Of a stretch of DNA of 64,000 nt, positions 1 through 7,871 are shown in pieces. The notes beneath the pieces were generated by a model that was not told the DNA's origin, searched no databases, and saw nothing but the letters and a program-made list of their open reading frames with translations. This stretch comes from Opitutia bacterium UBA6410 (GTDB lineage: Bacteria; Verrucomicrobiota; Verrucomicrobiia; Opitutales; Intestinicryptomonadaceae), in NCBI GenBank assembly GCA_002437405.1, contig DJPO01000006.1, positions 7,384-71,383 on the forward strand. The letters are read 5' to 3'. Numbering within the stretch: the stretch's first letter is position 1; each line of letters starts with the position of its first letter. The position numbers and the translations under genes were made by a program.

Positions 1-188
1 CGGGGCTGCTCAAGCCCGACGCAATTATAATGCACCCCGGCCCGATAAACAGGGGCGTCGAGCTGGACTCGTTCCTCGCCGATTCGGGCAGGTCGGTGAT
101 TCTCGACCAAGTGACCAACGGGGTTGCGGTCAGAATGGCGGTTATGAAACTTTGTATGGACGCAATGCGCGGGAGAAATTCAAAATGA
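1..188 (+). CDS. pyrB: Aspartate carbamoyltransferase catalytic chain, 3' end only
   Basis: Reading frame 3 is open from the window edge to TGA at 186-188. The 61 visible residues contain [11 protein letters not shown], the conserved C-terminal substrate-loop motif of aspartate and ornithine carbamoyltransferases, followed by the usual short C-terminal helix ([11 protein letters not shown]). The enzyme joins carbamoyl phosphate to aspartate in pyrimidine synthesis. The stop overlaps the pyrC start as ATGA, implying translational coupling. The N-terminal part lies outside the window, so length and completeness cannot be judged; pyrC as the next gene supports the call. Confidence 0.9.
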   Translation, partial: GLLKPDAIIMHPGPINRGVELDSFLADSGRSVILDQVTNGVAVRMAVMKLCMDAMRGRNSK

Positions 189-1441
189 ACGGTTTTATCG
201 TAAAAAATGCCAGAGTCGTAGACCCTTCGCAGAATATCGACGAAGTGCGCGACATTTTCGTATCGGACGGAGTTTTCGCCGATTCCGCGCCCAAAAACGC
301 CGAGGTAATCGACGCGTCTTCGCTCGCGCTCGTTCCCGGGTTTGTGGATTTGCACGCGCATTTGCGCGAGCCTGGGCAGACTTCCAAGGAGACTGTCGCG
401 ACGGCTACGGCGGCTGCGGCGGCGGGCGGATTTACGTCGATTGTGGCTATGCCCAATACGTCGCCCGCGGCGGACTCCGCCTCGACAATACGCCTGATTA
501 ACGACATCGTGGCGGAATCGGCAAACGTGCGCGTCTACCAGACGGGCTGCATAACCGAGGGCAGGCGCGGCGAAAAGCTCGCGCCGATAGGCTCGCTCGC
601 AAAGCTCGGGGTTCGGGCGATTTCCGACGACGGCTCGTGCGTGCAGAGCGCGGAGCTTATGCGCAACGCGATGGTTTACGCAAAAATGTTCGGGCTGTTC
701 GTGATGGACCACTGCCAAGAGGCGACCCTCACAAAGTCGGGGCAAATGCACGAGGGCGAGTGGTCGGTGAAGCTCGGGCTGGGCGGCTGGCCGTCGGCTG
801 CCGAGGACATCATCGTATCGCGCGACGTAATTTTGGCGCACTACGCAAAGTGCCATATCCATTTGCAGCATATCTCCAGCGCGCTTTCCGTCGACATTAT
901 CCGCACGGCGAAACGCCGCGGCACGAGCGTCTCGGCGGAGGCTACGCCCCACCACCTGTCGCTCACCGACGAATGCCTGCGCGACTACGACACCAACTTC
1001 AAAATGTGCCCGCCGCTGCGCTCGCGCGAAGACGTCGACGCGCTGATTGAGGGCGTCGTCGACGGCACAATCGAGGTCATCGCGACCGACCACGCCCCGC
1101 ATACCGACACCGAAAAGGATATGGCGTTCGACTCCGCGCCGTTCGGCATCACTGGCTTTGAAACCGCCTTTGCCGTCTGTCACGAAGTCCTCGTGCGCTC
1201 GGGCAGGATTCCGCTTTCGCGCCTCGTAAAACTTATGTCCACGCGCCCTGCGGAAATTTTGGGCGTCGACGCGGGCACGTTGCGGACGGGCTCGCCCGCC
1301 GACTTCGCGCTTCTCGACGAAAACGCGCAGTGGGTTTATTCGCAAACCAAATCCCGCTCGGCAAATTCCCCGTGGTTCGGCAAGACTCTGCGCGGGCGCG
1401 TCGTCGGGACGTTTGTCGGCGGCAAACGCGTATTCGGATAA
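185..1441 (+). CDS. pyrC: Dihydroorotase (class I)
   Basis: A 418-residue amidohydrolase closing carbamoyl-aspartate to dihydroorotate. The metal-binding motif [11 protein letters not shown] lies near residue 55, the conserved HHLSLTD around residue 260, and the C-terminal metal/catalytic motif ATDHAPHT around residue 300. I chose ATG 185 because it overlaps the pyrB stop (ATGA), has GGGAG about 9 bases upstream, and begins with the usual beta-strand ([11 protein letters not shown]); an in-frame start at 152 would overlap pyrB more and adds residues untypical of the family. The gene ends one base into the next start (TAATG), so pyrB, pyrC and the following genes look like one transcript. Confidence 0.95.
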   Translation: MNGFIVKNARVVDPSQNIDEVRDIFVSDGVFADSAPKNAEVIDASSLALVPGFVDLHAHLREPGQTSKETVATATAAAAAGGFTSIVAMPNTSPAADSASTIRLINDIVAESANVRVYQTGCITEGRRGEKLAPIGSLAKLGVRAISDDGSCVQSAELMRNAMVYAKMFGLFVMDHCQEATLTKSGQMHEGEWSVKLGLGGWPSAAEDIIVSRDVILAHYAKCHIHLQHISSALSVDIIRTAKRRGTSVSAEATPHHLSLTDECLRDYDTNFKMCPPLRSREDVDALIEGVVDGTIEVIATDHAPHTDTEKDMAFDSAPFGITGFETAFAVCHEVLVRSGRIPLSRLVKLMSTRPAEILGVDAGTLRTGSPADFALLDENAQWVYSQTKSRSANSPWFGKTLRGRVVGTFVGGKRVFG

Positions 1442-2265
1442 TGGAGCTTTCGAAAATTCTCGCGGGGCTTTTTGCGGTTGTCGGGGGCGTCTTTTCGCTC
1501 GCGGTTTTTGCGCGGGCTGGACGGCGCACGGCGGCGTTTATGCGCGCAAAGCCCGTGAAAATCTCCGCGTTTTCCGACTACATTTTGCTGGCATTTTTGG
1601 TTGTCGCGACGGCGTTCGTCTCGCTGTCGATTTCACGCCTGTTCTACGATTGGCTCGGCGCGGGAAATGCGCTTGCCACATTCGTTCCGACCTTTGCGAT
1701 GCAGCTGCTCGCAATCTCGGCAGTGTGGCTGTTTTGCAGGTTTTCGGAGGCGAGGGCGGAACTCGGAATTGCGGGGTCGCGGGAATTTTTCAAAGGGGCG
1801 GTGAAAGAGGGCGGACGCTATTTTCTCTACGCAATCGCCGTCGTGTTCTCGGCTAATTTTGCGGTCTCGATGGCTGTCTATTCGCTCACGGGCGAATTTC
1901 CGCCCAAGCAGGAGGCGGTCGAGCTTTTCGGGTCGCTTGAAAATCCGTGGGCGGTTTCGCTCTCGGCGGTTTCGATTGCGGTTTTTGCGCCCGTCGCGGA
2001 GGAGCTGGTTTTCCGCGGGCTGCTCTACGGAATTTTCAAAGGGCTTTGGGCGAATTTCCGATTCGGGACGGTCGCGGCGGCGGCGGTGTCGGGCGTTTTG
2101 TTCGCGCTGATTCACAACGACGCCTACGTCTTTCTGCCGCTCGCGTTGATGGGAATGTGCCTGTGTTTTGCGTACGAGCGCAGCGGTTCGATTGTCTCGC
2201 CGATAATCGTGCACTCGCTTTTCAATTCGCTCAATTTGATTTTCATACTGTTTTTGCCGCGATGA
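1441..2265 (+). CDS. CPBP-family intramembrane metalloprotease
   Basis: A 274-residue multi-pass membrane protein. The signature of the CAAX-protease/bacteriocin-processing (CPBP, Abi) family is visible: EELVFRG (EExxxR) near residue 184, the second motif ending in the His of FALIHND, and HSLFNSLN near the C terminus. At least six hydrophobic segments surround these motifs. Such proteins are glutamic-type intramembrane proteases with varied roles; the substrate cannot be told. It starts inside the pyrC stop (TAATG) and its own stop overlaps the thiL start (ATGA), so it is expressed with these genes although no functional link is obvious. Confidence 0.85.
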   Translation: MELSKILAGLFAVVGGVFSLAVFARAGRRTAAFMRAKPVKISAFSDYILLAFLVVATAFVSLSISRLFYDWLGAGNALATFVPTFAMQLLAISAVWLFCRFSEARAELGIAGSREFFKGAVKEGGRYFLYAIAVVFSANFAVSMAVYSLTGEFPPKQEAVELFGSLENPWAVSLSAVSIAVFAPVAEELVFRGLLYGIFKGLWANFRFGTVAAAAVSGVLFALIHNDAYVFLPLALMGMCLCFAYERSGSIVSPIIVHSLFNSLNLIFILFLPR

Positions 2266-3227
2266 ACCCGTTTTCGGAAAAAGACCCGATTGGCGCGCTC
2301 GGCGAAAAGCCGCTGATTTCCCGCATTTGCCGAATGCTCGGTTCCGCGATGCCGCAGCCGCCGTTCGGCGCGGGCGACGATTGCGCCGTGCTGCCGCGGG
2401 TCGGCGGAAAAATGCTCGCGACGGCGGACTCGGTTATCTACGGGCGGCACTTTGACGACTCCGCGCCCGCGGAGCTTGTCGGGCGCAAGCTGCTAAACCG
2501 CAACGTAAGCGACATCGCCTCGATGGGCGGCGACCCGCTCTATGCGATTACAAGCGCGATTATGTCGCCGAACGTTTCGGCGGGCTGGCTCGACGGCTTT
2601 TGCAGGGGGCTGGCGGAGGCTGCTGGGGAATTCGGGATAAAAGTCGTAGGCGGCGACGTTGCGTCGGTCGGCGGGACTTTCTTTGCGATGAATTTGACCC
2701 TCTTCGGGTACGCTCCCGAAAATCCGCTTTTGCGCTCGTCGGCGGAAGTCGACGACGTTGTGTATACGACTGGGCGTCTCGGCTTGTCGTTCGAGAGCGG
2801 GCGGCATCTGACTTTTATTCCGCGCTTGGAGCAGGGCAAATATCTTGCCTCTTTGGCGGGAGTCGGCGCGTGTACGGATTTGAGCGACGGCTTGGCGGCG
2901 GACATCGAAAACATTATCCCCGAAAACGCCTGCGCCGAAATCGCTCCCCAGTCCGTCCCGCGCGCTCGGTTTGACGGGCGAGTTGCCACGCTCGAACAGG
3001 CATTGTGCGGCGGTGAGGACTACGAGCTGCTTTTCACTTTCCGCGGCGACTGTGCGGCTTTCGAGCGCGCGTGGCTGGAGCGTTTCGGCGAAAGCGTTTT
3101 CAGAATCGGGGAAATCCGCGCCGCGCGCTCCGACGCCGAGTGCGGGAAGTTGGTTGTCGTAGACCCGCAAAGCGGTGTTCGCGGAATTTTCGGCACGGGC
3201 GGCTTTGACCATTTTGCGCAGGCGTAG
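2262..3227 (+). CDS. thiL: Thiamine-monophosphate kinase
   Basis: A 321-residue protein that phosphorylates thiamine monophosphate to the diphosphate cofactor. It shows the PurM/ThiL-type ATP-binding features in order: FGAGDDCAVL near residue 35, TADSV, NVSDIASMGGDP around 85-95, the GGDVAS motif near 130, CTDLSDGLAADI near 210 and GGEDYELLF near 250. Length fits the family. ATG 2262 is chosen because it overlaps the upstream stop as ATGA; longer in-frame extension would run through the CPBP gene. It ends about 100 bases before a strong terminator and is the last host gene before the prophage. Confidence 0.93.
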   Translation: MNPFSEKDPIGALGEKPLISRICRMLGSAMPQPPFGAGDDCAVLPRVGGKMLATADSVIYGRHFDDSAPAELVGRKLLNRNVSDIASMGGDPLYAITSAIMSPNVSAGWLDGFCRGLAEAAGEFGIKVVGGDVASVGGTFFAMNLTLFGYAPENPLLRSSAEVDDVVYTTGRLGLSFESGRHLTFIPRLEQGKYLASLAGVGACTDLSDGLAADIENIIPENACAEIAPQSVPRARFDGRVATLEQALCGGEDYELLFTFRGDCAAFERAWLERFGESVFRIGEIRAARSDAECGKLVVVDPQSGVRGIFGTGGFDHFAQA

Positions 3228-3230
3228 GGA

Positions 3231-3304
3231 TTTTTTTTTCAAAAAAACGTCCCGAAAAAAATCGGGGGAAAACGCCCGCAAGAATGTTTGCGTAATAGGC
3301 GTCC
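3231..3304 (+). repeat. A/T-rich element, copy 1 (second copy inside the prophage)
   Basis: The stretch after thiL contains a T-run, CAAAAAAACGTCCCGAAAAA and, about 30 bases on, TAATAGGCGT. Nearly the same pieces (YGTCCCGAAAAAA and TAATGGGCGT) recur at 13872-13927 inside the prophage with a shorter middle. Within this copy CCCGA and TCGGG can form a small hairpin. Nature unknown: a repeat family, a promoter-like block or chance similarity of A/T-rich DNA. Confidence 0.4.
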
Positions 3305-3328
3305 CGCAAAAAAATTTCACAAAAAAAA

Positions 3329-3356
3329 ACGGCTCGGAAAACCGAGCCGTTTTTTG
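3329..3356 (+). terminator. Rho-independent terminator downstream of thiL
   Basis: A perfect 9-bp stem (ACGGCTCGG / CCGAGCCGT, loop AAAA) is followed by TTTTTTGTG. It closes the pyrB-thiL transcript. The A-run on its 5' side would let it also stop transcription coming from the right before the phage inserted. The prophage begins in its T-tract. Confidence 0.9.
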
Positions 3357-3357
3357 T
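3353..3357. repeat. Left flanking target-site duplication (TTTGT)
   Basis: TTTGT here matches TTTGT at 35112-35116 just outside the right end. Transposable phages normally make a 5-bp duplication. The last T may instead be the first phage base if the end is TGT, leaving a 4-base match; the exact base is ambiguous. Confidence 0.55.
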
Positions 3358-3371
3358 GTTTTGAGTCAGAA

Positions 3372-3522
3372 GGTTTGAGGAAGTCTCCAAAAGTTGCCAA
3401 AGGTTGCCTAAAGCCGCTAAATATGGGGTTTGTGGCAGAAAATTATCGCGCGGGGAGGTTTGAGGAAAGTTTTGGCGTTTTGGGCGGTTTTTCGCGTCAA
3501 AAATCAAGCGTTTGAGGAAAAT
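3372..3522 (+). promoter_or_regulatory. Left-end transposase-binding boxes (three copies)
   Basis: Three same-direction copies of GTTTGAGGAA lie at 3373-3382, 3458-3467 and 3510-3519. Two of them are near longer matches (TTATCGCGCGG at 3444-3454 and 3532-3542). Inverted copies occur at the right end. Position and arrangement match the multiple MuA-binding sites at Mu ends. Binding itself is inferred. Confidence 0.7.
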
Positions 3523-3545
3523 TTCGGATTTTATCGCGCGGCGGA

Positions 3546-3588
3546 AAATGAAAAGCCCTTGCAGGTTGTTTGCAAGGGCTTTTCATTT
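3546..3588 (-). terminator. Terminator of the leftward early operon
   Basis: An 18-bp perfect inverted repeat (arms 3546-3563 and 3571-3588, loop GGTTGTT) lies just past the last early gene. On the reverse strand the outer 3' arm ends in a TTTTC-rich stretch. It would stop early transcripts before they leave the prophage. Confidence 0.75.
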
Positions 3589-3609
3589 GGGTTGCAATCG
3601 GGTTGCAAG

Positions 3610-3978
3610 TTATCGTTTGCGGGCGGTGTGTTCGGTGTCGTCGGAGGGGTTGAATGGATAATCTGGATGGGTGGCGAATTCTATCATTGCCAGATTTGCA
3701 ATATCGACAAGATGTTCTCGGTTATGATCTCTATTATATAGAGAGAGGCGTTTGGCGATAGAGCCGACGTTGTCGTATTTTGCCTTGCCGATTTGGCTTG
3801 CGAGGCTGCCGTAGCGAAAGTACCCCATAATCATCCGATTTTTGCGGTACTGTTCGAAGCTCGGGCAGGACTGGATTTTGGCGATTTCGTCGAGGCTCGG
3901 CGCGGGCGGGAGCGGCTCAAAGATGCCCGCTTGGGCGAGCAGTCTTTCGCGCAGGAAGTCGTGGGTTGTCTTAGGCAT
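3610..3978 (-). CDS. Conserved phage protein, function unknown
   Basis: A 122-residue soluble protein at the distal end of the early operon. The C-terminal half has the pattern KYDNVGSIAKRL then NREHLVDIANLAMIEFATHP, an all-helical block that I recognise as recurring in phage-encoded proteins, often next to cytosine methyltransferases as here; it has no settled function known to me. The ATG at 3978 overlaps the methyltransferase stop by 8 bases, so the two are translationally coupled; an in-frame start 33 bases upstream would overlap further. A strong terminator follows. Confidence 0.7.
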   Translation of the reverse strand: MPKTTHDFLRERLLAQAGIFEPLPPAPSLDEIAKIQSCPSFEQYRKNRMIMGYFRYGSLASQIGKAKYDNVGSIAKRLSLYNRDHNREHLVDIANLAMIEFATHPDYPFNPSDDTEHTARKR

Positions 3979-5239
3979 AACGGGCGAGCCTTTCGAGCAC
4001 CCATTGGGCAACGTTGACGGTGACGGCGTTTCCGCAGGCTTTGTAGCGCGGTCCGTCAGGGCAGGATTCGGCGGGTTTGCCCCGGTATGGAATGCGTGTC
4101 CAGTCGTCGGGGAAGCCCTGCAAACGCTCGCACTCTCGGGGCGTGAGGCGGCGGACTCCGAAGCCGTTGGCTACTCCGTGGACGCCCACGGTATTGAGCG
4201 TGTACGAAACGCCCTGTTGCGCTCCCACGCCGTTGCCGCCGTTGTGGTCTTGGCGACCGATGATATTTTCTGCGATACAGACGGCGTCGGGATTGAGCAC
4301 AAGCGGCAGGTTTCCGCCGCCCGTGCCGCAGTGCGATGTGAGTGTGGGCGAGTGCGTTTTTTGTTCGACGCGCCCGTCGTGCGCGTGATTTTCGAACAGA
4401 AGCGGCGTTTGTTTATTATAGCTGTGCGAGAGTGCGGCTGTGAGGGTTGGGACGTCGCTGCGGGCGGTCGGAGAACTTTCGCTTATAACGAGGGTGCTCC
4501 CGCCGCCTTTGGATTCTCCGCCGACTCGCAATGTTGCGGCATTGCGCGAGCGATTGTAGACTCCAATGCCGTTGTTAGCAAAGGCGGTAACGTCTTGCCC
4601 CTGCGCTGTGCCCGCCGCAGAATGCCCGCGCAGGCAGTCGGGCTCAAAAAGTATTTCTGGTCGGCAGAGGCATCCAAGACGGCCGACAAGGTAGATTCGA
4701 CGGCGTCTTTGCGGGACTCCGAAAAACCGCGAATCGAGTATCCGATAAAAAACGCCGAAGTCGCCTTCGCCTCTCGCGCGGACACAGCCGACACCGCCGA
4801 ATTTTTGCGGCTCGATTGTCCAACCAGTAAATTCGGAGAGGATTCGGGCGAAGTCGCGCCCGCCGTTTGACGAGAGTACTCCGGGTACGTTTTCCCATAC
4901 GATGTATTCCGCGCCGAGTTCGCGGGCGACACGCATTTGTTCGAGGAAGAGAGAACTTCTGTTTCCGTCGAAGCCGCGCTGTCTGCCTGCGACTGAGAAG
5001 TCTTGGCACGGTGAGCCGCCGACAACGATATCGATTTTTTTGAGTCCTGTTTTTTCATAAAATGTCCTTTTGTTGATGGTGCGAATATCGTCGAAAATCG
5101 GGGTATTAAAAAAGCGGTGTGTGAGCACCGCCTTGGGGAATTGGTCGATTTCGCAATGGGCTACGACTTCGAAGCCCGCGCGTCGGGCGGCGAGCGAAAA
5201 ACCGCCGATGCCCGAAAATAAGTCGAGTACGGTCTTCAT
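3971..5239 (-). CDS. DNA (cytosine-5) methyltransferase
   Basis: A 422-residue C5-methyltransferase. Motifs in order: I (LDLFSGIGGFSLAARRAGF, residues 5-23), IV with catalytic Cys (GGSPCQDFS, about 75-83), VI (ENVPG, about 116), VIII (QRRRRIYLVG, about 176), a long variable target-recognition region, then IX/X near the end (RLTPRECERLQGFPDDW and YKACGNAVTV). All catalytic elements look intact. It sits in the prophage early operon without a cognate endonuclease, so its likely task is protection of phage DNA from host restriction. The start overlaps the upstream stop by one base. Confidence 0.93.
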   Translation of the reverse strand: MKTVLDLFSGIGGFSLAARRAGFEVVAHCEIDQFPKAVLTHRFFNTPIFDDIRTINKRTFYEKTGLKKIDIVVGGSPCQDFSVAGRQRGFDGNRSSLFLEQMRVARELGAEYIVWENVPGVLSSNGGRDFARILSEFTGWTIEPQKFGGVGCVRARGEGDFGVFYRILDSRFFGVPQRRRRIYLVGRLGCLCRPEILFEPDCLRGHSAAGTAQGQDVTAFANNGIGVYNRSRNAATLRVGGESKGGGSTLVISESSPTARSDVPTLTAALSHSYNKQTPLLFENHAHDGRVEQKTHSPTLTSHCGTGGGNLPLVLNPDAVCIAENIIGRQDHNGGNGVGAQQGVSYTLNTVGVHGVANGFGVRRLTPRECERLQGFPDDWTRIPYRGKPAESCPDGPRYKACGNAVTVNVAQWVLERLARYA

Positions 5240-5793
5240 CAGAATGGGTAGTTGTCGTCGTCGGGTTTGGCGGCTGGGGTGGTTGTGAATGTTTTGCCCG
5301 CCTTTTTGTAGGCGTGGAGTCGGGCTTTGCAGGTGTAGAAAAGCTGCATCATTTCGAACGCCAGCAGACCGTTGCGCCAGTCGCGCGTGTGGAATTTGCC
5401 GAACGAAATCGCCGCGACGTAGGCGGGTGGCATTTCGAGTTCGTCGATGAGATGGGCGATGCGGCGCGTTTCGCCGTCCATATACATTTCGATGACTTTT
5501 TCGGGGTAAACAACGAGCGAGGACTGTTTGAGCAGTTCGCGCATCGCACCGAGCACTACGTCGTAGTCGCCGTGCTTAAACTCTTTGTGTGACTTGCTTT
5601 CGCCGCCGAAAATCTGTTCTGTGATGTCTTTGCGCAGAGATTCGATTTCGTCGGATGTAAGCCCGAATTTGCGTTTGATTTCACCCCATAGTCCCCAGTA
5701 GTAGGATTCTTCGGGCGTCATCTTTCCGCCGCGCCGACAGTTTGCAGACGCTTTGCGGGCGCGTTGCGGAGTTTTTTCAAGAATTACGGTCAT
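5239..5793 (-). CDS. Early phage protein, possibly GemA/gp16-like
   Basis: A 184-residue protein. The middle (residues 28-75: YWGLWGEIKRKFGLTSDEI, then a helix ending VVLGAMREL) is laid out like the N-terminal part of Mu GemA/gp16 (DUF1018), which modulates host gyrase and gene expression, but the similarity is only in general form. The rest is helical and polar with a short basic N terminus (RARKASANCRRGGK). It lies between Gam and the methyltransferase, the usual neighbourhood for gp16. Function otherwise unknown. Confidence 0.6.
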   Translation of the reverse strand: MTVILEKTPQRARKASANCRRGGKMTPEESYYWGLWGEIKRKFGLTSDEIESLRKDITEQIFGGESKSHKEFKHGDYDVVLGAMRELLKQSSLVVYPEKVIEMYMDGETRRIAHLIDELEMPPAYVAAISFGKFHTRDWRNGLLAFEMMQLFYTCKARLHAYKKAGKTFTTTPAAKPDDDNYPF

Positions 5794-5796
5794 CGT

Positions 5797-6303
5797 TTAT
5801 TCTCCGATGTCTTTGTCGGTTTTTGGTTCGACGTAGAAGCGTTCGACGACTTCCATTTCGAATAGATCTCCAATGTGCGCGTCGCCGTTTTTGAGGGCTT
5901 TTTTGATGCCGCTTTTGTCGAGACTGTAAGTTGCCTTTGCGCAGTCGGAGCGGGCGGCGTCGAAGAGCTCGTAGGCGACGGCGGCGTCGGGTTTGCCCGT
6001 GATGTTGCGTACGACGGTCTGTCCCGTACGGAAGCCGTACATCGACAACGGAGACGAAGCCGATTTGTTTTTCCCCATCAATTCCGCCTTCCGTGCCGAA
6101 ACAAATGGCGCAAGGGCGTTTTCGCGGGCTTCGCGTTCGGCGTCGAGTGCCTTGATTTGCGGGTTGTACTGTTCGTTGATTTTCAAAATCGCGGCGTCGC
6201 GGGCGACGGTGAGTTTGCGGATTTTGATTCTAATTTTTGCGATTTCGTCGGCTTCGGCTTCGATTTCCGCGCGGGTTTTGGGTTCTTTGTAGATGACTGA
6301 CAT
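5797..6303 (-). CDS. gam: Mu Gam-like host-nuclease inhibitor protein
   Basis: A 168-residue protein of the Mu Gam family, which binds double-stranded DNA ends (a Ku-like fold) and shields linear phage DNA from exonucleases. The N-terminal half is a long charged helix (residues 8-70, many E/K/R). It is followed by the compact block YGFRTGQTVVRNITGKPDAA and the tail GIKKALKNGDAHIGD, both typical of the family. Length matches Mu Gam (about 175). Its place downstream of the A and B genes agrees with Mu order. Confidence 0.85.
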   Translation of the reverse strand: MSVIYKEPKTRAEIEAEADEIAKIRIKIRKLTVARDAAILKINEQYNPQIKALDAEREARENALAPFVSARKAELMGKNKSASSPLSMYGFRTGQTVVRNITGKPDAAVAYELFDAARSDCAKATYSLDKSGIKKALKNGDAHIGDLFEMEVVERFYVEPKTDKDIGE

Positions 6304-6322
6304 ATTTTATTTACCTTTCTGA

Positions 6323-6544
6323 TTAACTGTTTTTTGGGTTTGAGAAGTTGAATTGTGTCTGTTTGCCGCCAGTTGGGCGGGGTTTGCGGGGCGGTTTTAG
6401 CCCGCGTGCGAGTTGAATCTTGGCGGCGATTAGCAGGGCGATTTCCGTCGAACTCATTGCGAGCAGAAACTCGTTGCGCCCGACGCGCCCGAGCCTGTCG
6501 TTGCATATTGACATCGCTTTGGCGATCGCCTGTTGCGTGGTCAT
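6323..6544 (-). CDS. Small early phage protein, unknown
   Basis: A 73-residue, basic protein with one predicted helix pair (residues 3-45) and a proline/lysine-rich tail (PPRKPRPTGGK). It starts inside the upstream stop (ATGA) and precedes gam, so it belongs to the early operon. I recognise no domain. The overlap and operon position are the main support for it being real. Confidence 0.6.
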   Translation of the reverse strand: MTTQQAIAKAMSICNDRLGRVGRNEFLLAMSSTEIALLIAAKIQLARGLKPPRKPRPTGGKQTQFNFSNPKNS

Positions 6545-6762
6545 TTTTTGCCCTCCTCGACGATGATAAAATTGTACTTTTCGGCGACATAGCGTGCCCG
6601 CGCGTAGCTGTCGTAATTACCCCAAGTTTGTGCACCGTTGAGCGTCCGAAATTTCCAGCCGCCGTCGTCCGACTCGAAAATACGGACAGAACACGGAGCG
6701 TCGGGATTGTTTTTGACGATCTTATCGAGCACACCTGAAATTATTTGTTTTATGCGTAGCAT
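6541..6762 (-). CDS. Small early phage protein, unknown
   Basis: A 73-residue protein with alternating polar/hydrophobic strands (SVRIFESDDGGWKFRTLNG) and a short C-terminal helix and strand. It overlaps the 3' end of the MuB-like gene by 13 bases and the next gene by ATGA. No family recognised; the composition is that of a small folded alpha/beta domain. Confidence 0.6.
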   Translation of the reverse strand: MLRIKQIISGVLDKIVKNNPDAPCSVRIFESDDGGWKFRTLNGAQTWGNYDSYARARYVAEKYNFIIVEEGKK

Positions 6763-7853
6763 TCGAGTGCCTTTCTCGTGTTGTCGATTGCCTTTAAAAT
6801 GCCAGCATCTGTCGTGGGCAAAACGTTGAAAAAGTCCTCTGTCGTGATTTCGCGCTTGGAGGCGATCGCAAGCCTCGCTGCGTTTTGCAGGGCGTTGAGT
6901 ACCACCCGCAAACGTCCTTTTTGTGCGGCAAGTTTGCGCATTATCGGAAGCATAGCCTTACGCTGTGCGGCATCGCGAAAGCCCGTCGCCTTGGCGAACG
7001 CGATTAAATCGGAATCACTCGGGCGGTCGGGAAGAAACAGAATCGACTCTTCCCCACCCGCGCGACCGACAAGCTGTTCGAAGTAGCCCGCATCTTTGCC
7101 GAACGCCACGCGACGCAGGGAACTTTCACCCGTAGCTTCATCAACGAAAATCAGCACAATCGAGCACTTTGTAGCGTCCTGTAATGCCTGCAAAAATCCG
7201 AAGAGCGGCTGGTTGAGTTTTTTCTTGGGATCATACATACGTTGCGCGTTATCGAAGATAAAGCAGTTGCGCGGCTTCACGTTTTTGATGATTTCGCGGC
7301 GGAGTCTCGCACCCGAAAAATCGGCGCGGCAACTCGGAATGACCTCTCCGATAATCATCGAAAGCTCGCAAATGCTCGGTACTGTCGGACTTTCGAGGTA
7401 ATAGACGTCAGGATGCGTTAGAGCGTAGAAACGCGCGGCATAGGTTTTCTGTGCGCCCGTTGTGCCGCAGACCATCAGCCATTTGCAGACGTTTGTTTCG
7501 GGGCGGATTGCATCGATTGCGTCGCGGATTTCACGGACGGTCTCAGTCTCGACGTACGGAATCGCGCCACCGATTGTACCACCTTCTGCGATGCGTTTTG
7601 CATCGCCTGCGATTTCGGCGAGCTTCTCCATATCTACCTGAAATTTGCCGAGTTTTTTGTTGAAACGCCGCCCCGAAAAGAGCTGGTAGAACCAGTCTTT
7701 GGAGTAGCGGAACTTGCCGTCGAACTGGGCGGCTATGCGCTGTTCGCTGCCGTCACAGTGTGTGTTGCAAAATTCCGCGAGGGTGAGCACGTGCGCCTGC
7801 GCCTCGGCGGGATAGTCTTTGATTGCGTTTTTGATTTCGTCTATGTTTTTCAT
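6750..7853 (-). CDS. MuB-like AAA+ ATPase, transposition target protein
   Basis: A 367-residue protein directly downstream of the transposase, the position of MuB, which binds target DNA and delivers it to the MuA complex. The N-terminal 75 residues look like a DNA-binding region. The AAA core follows: P-loop-like GTTGAQKTYAA near residue 130, a Walker-B-like strand NCFIFDNAQRM near 200, then SIVLIFVDEATG and an R-rich C-terminal helical domain. The P-loop is unusual in having Gln where the second Gly of GK[ST] is expected, although the Lys and Thr are kept. Neighbour and overall layout make the assignment good. Confidence 0.8.
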   Translation of the reverse strand: MKNIDEIKNAIKDYPAEAQAHVLTLAEFCNTHCDGSEQRIAAQFDGKFRYSKDWFYQLFSGRRFNKKLGKFQVDMEKLAEIAGDAKRIAEGGTIGGAIPYVETETVREIRDAIDAIRPETNVCKWLMVCGTTGAQKTYAARFYALTHPDVYYLESPTVPSICELSMIIGEVIPSCRADFSGARLRREIIKNVKPRNCFIFDNAQRMYDPKKKLNQPLFGFLQALQDATKCSIVLIFVDEATGESSLRRVAFGKDAGYFEQLVGRAGGEESILFLPDRPSDSDLIAFAKATGFRDAAQRKAMLPIMRKLAAQKGRLRVVLNALQNAARLAIASKREITTEDFFNVLPTTDAGILKAIDNTRKALECYA

Positions 7854-7871
7854 ACTGCTGTTTTGTTTAGA

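Noticed and set aside
1330..1440. Upstream extension of the CPBP protease frame
   Set aside because: It overlaps the 3' end of pyrC; the TAATG start at 1441 gives the expected hydrophobic N terminus.
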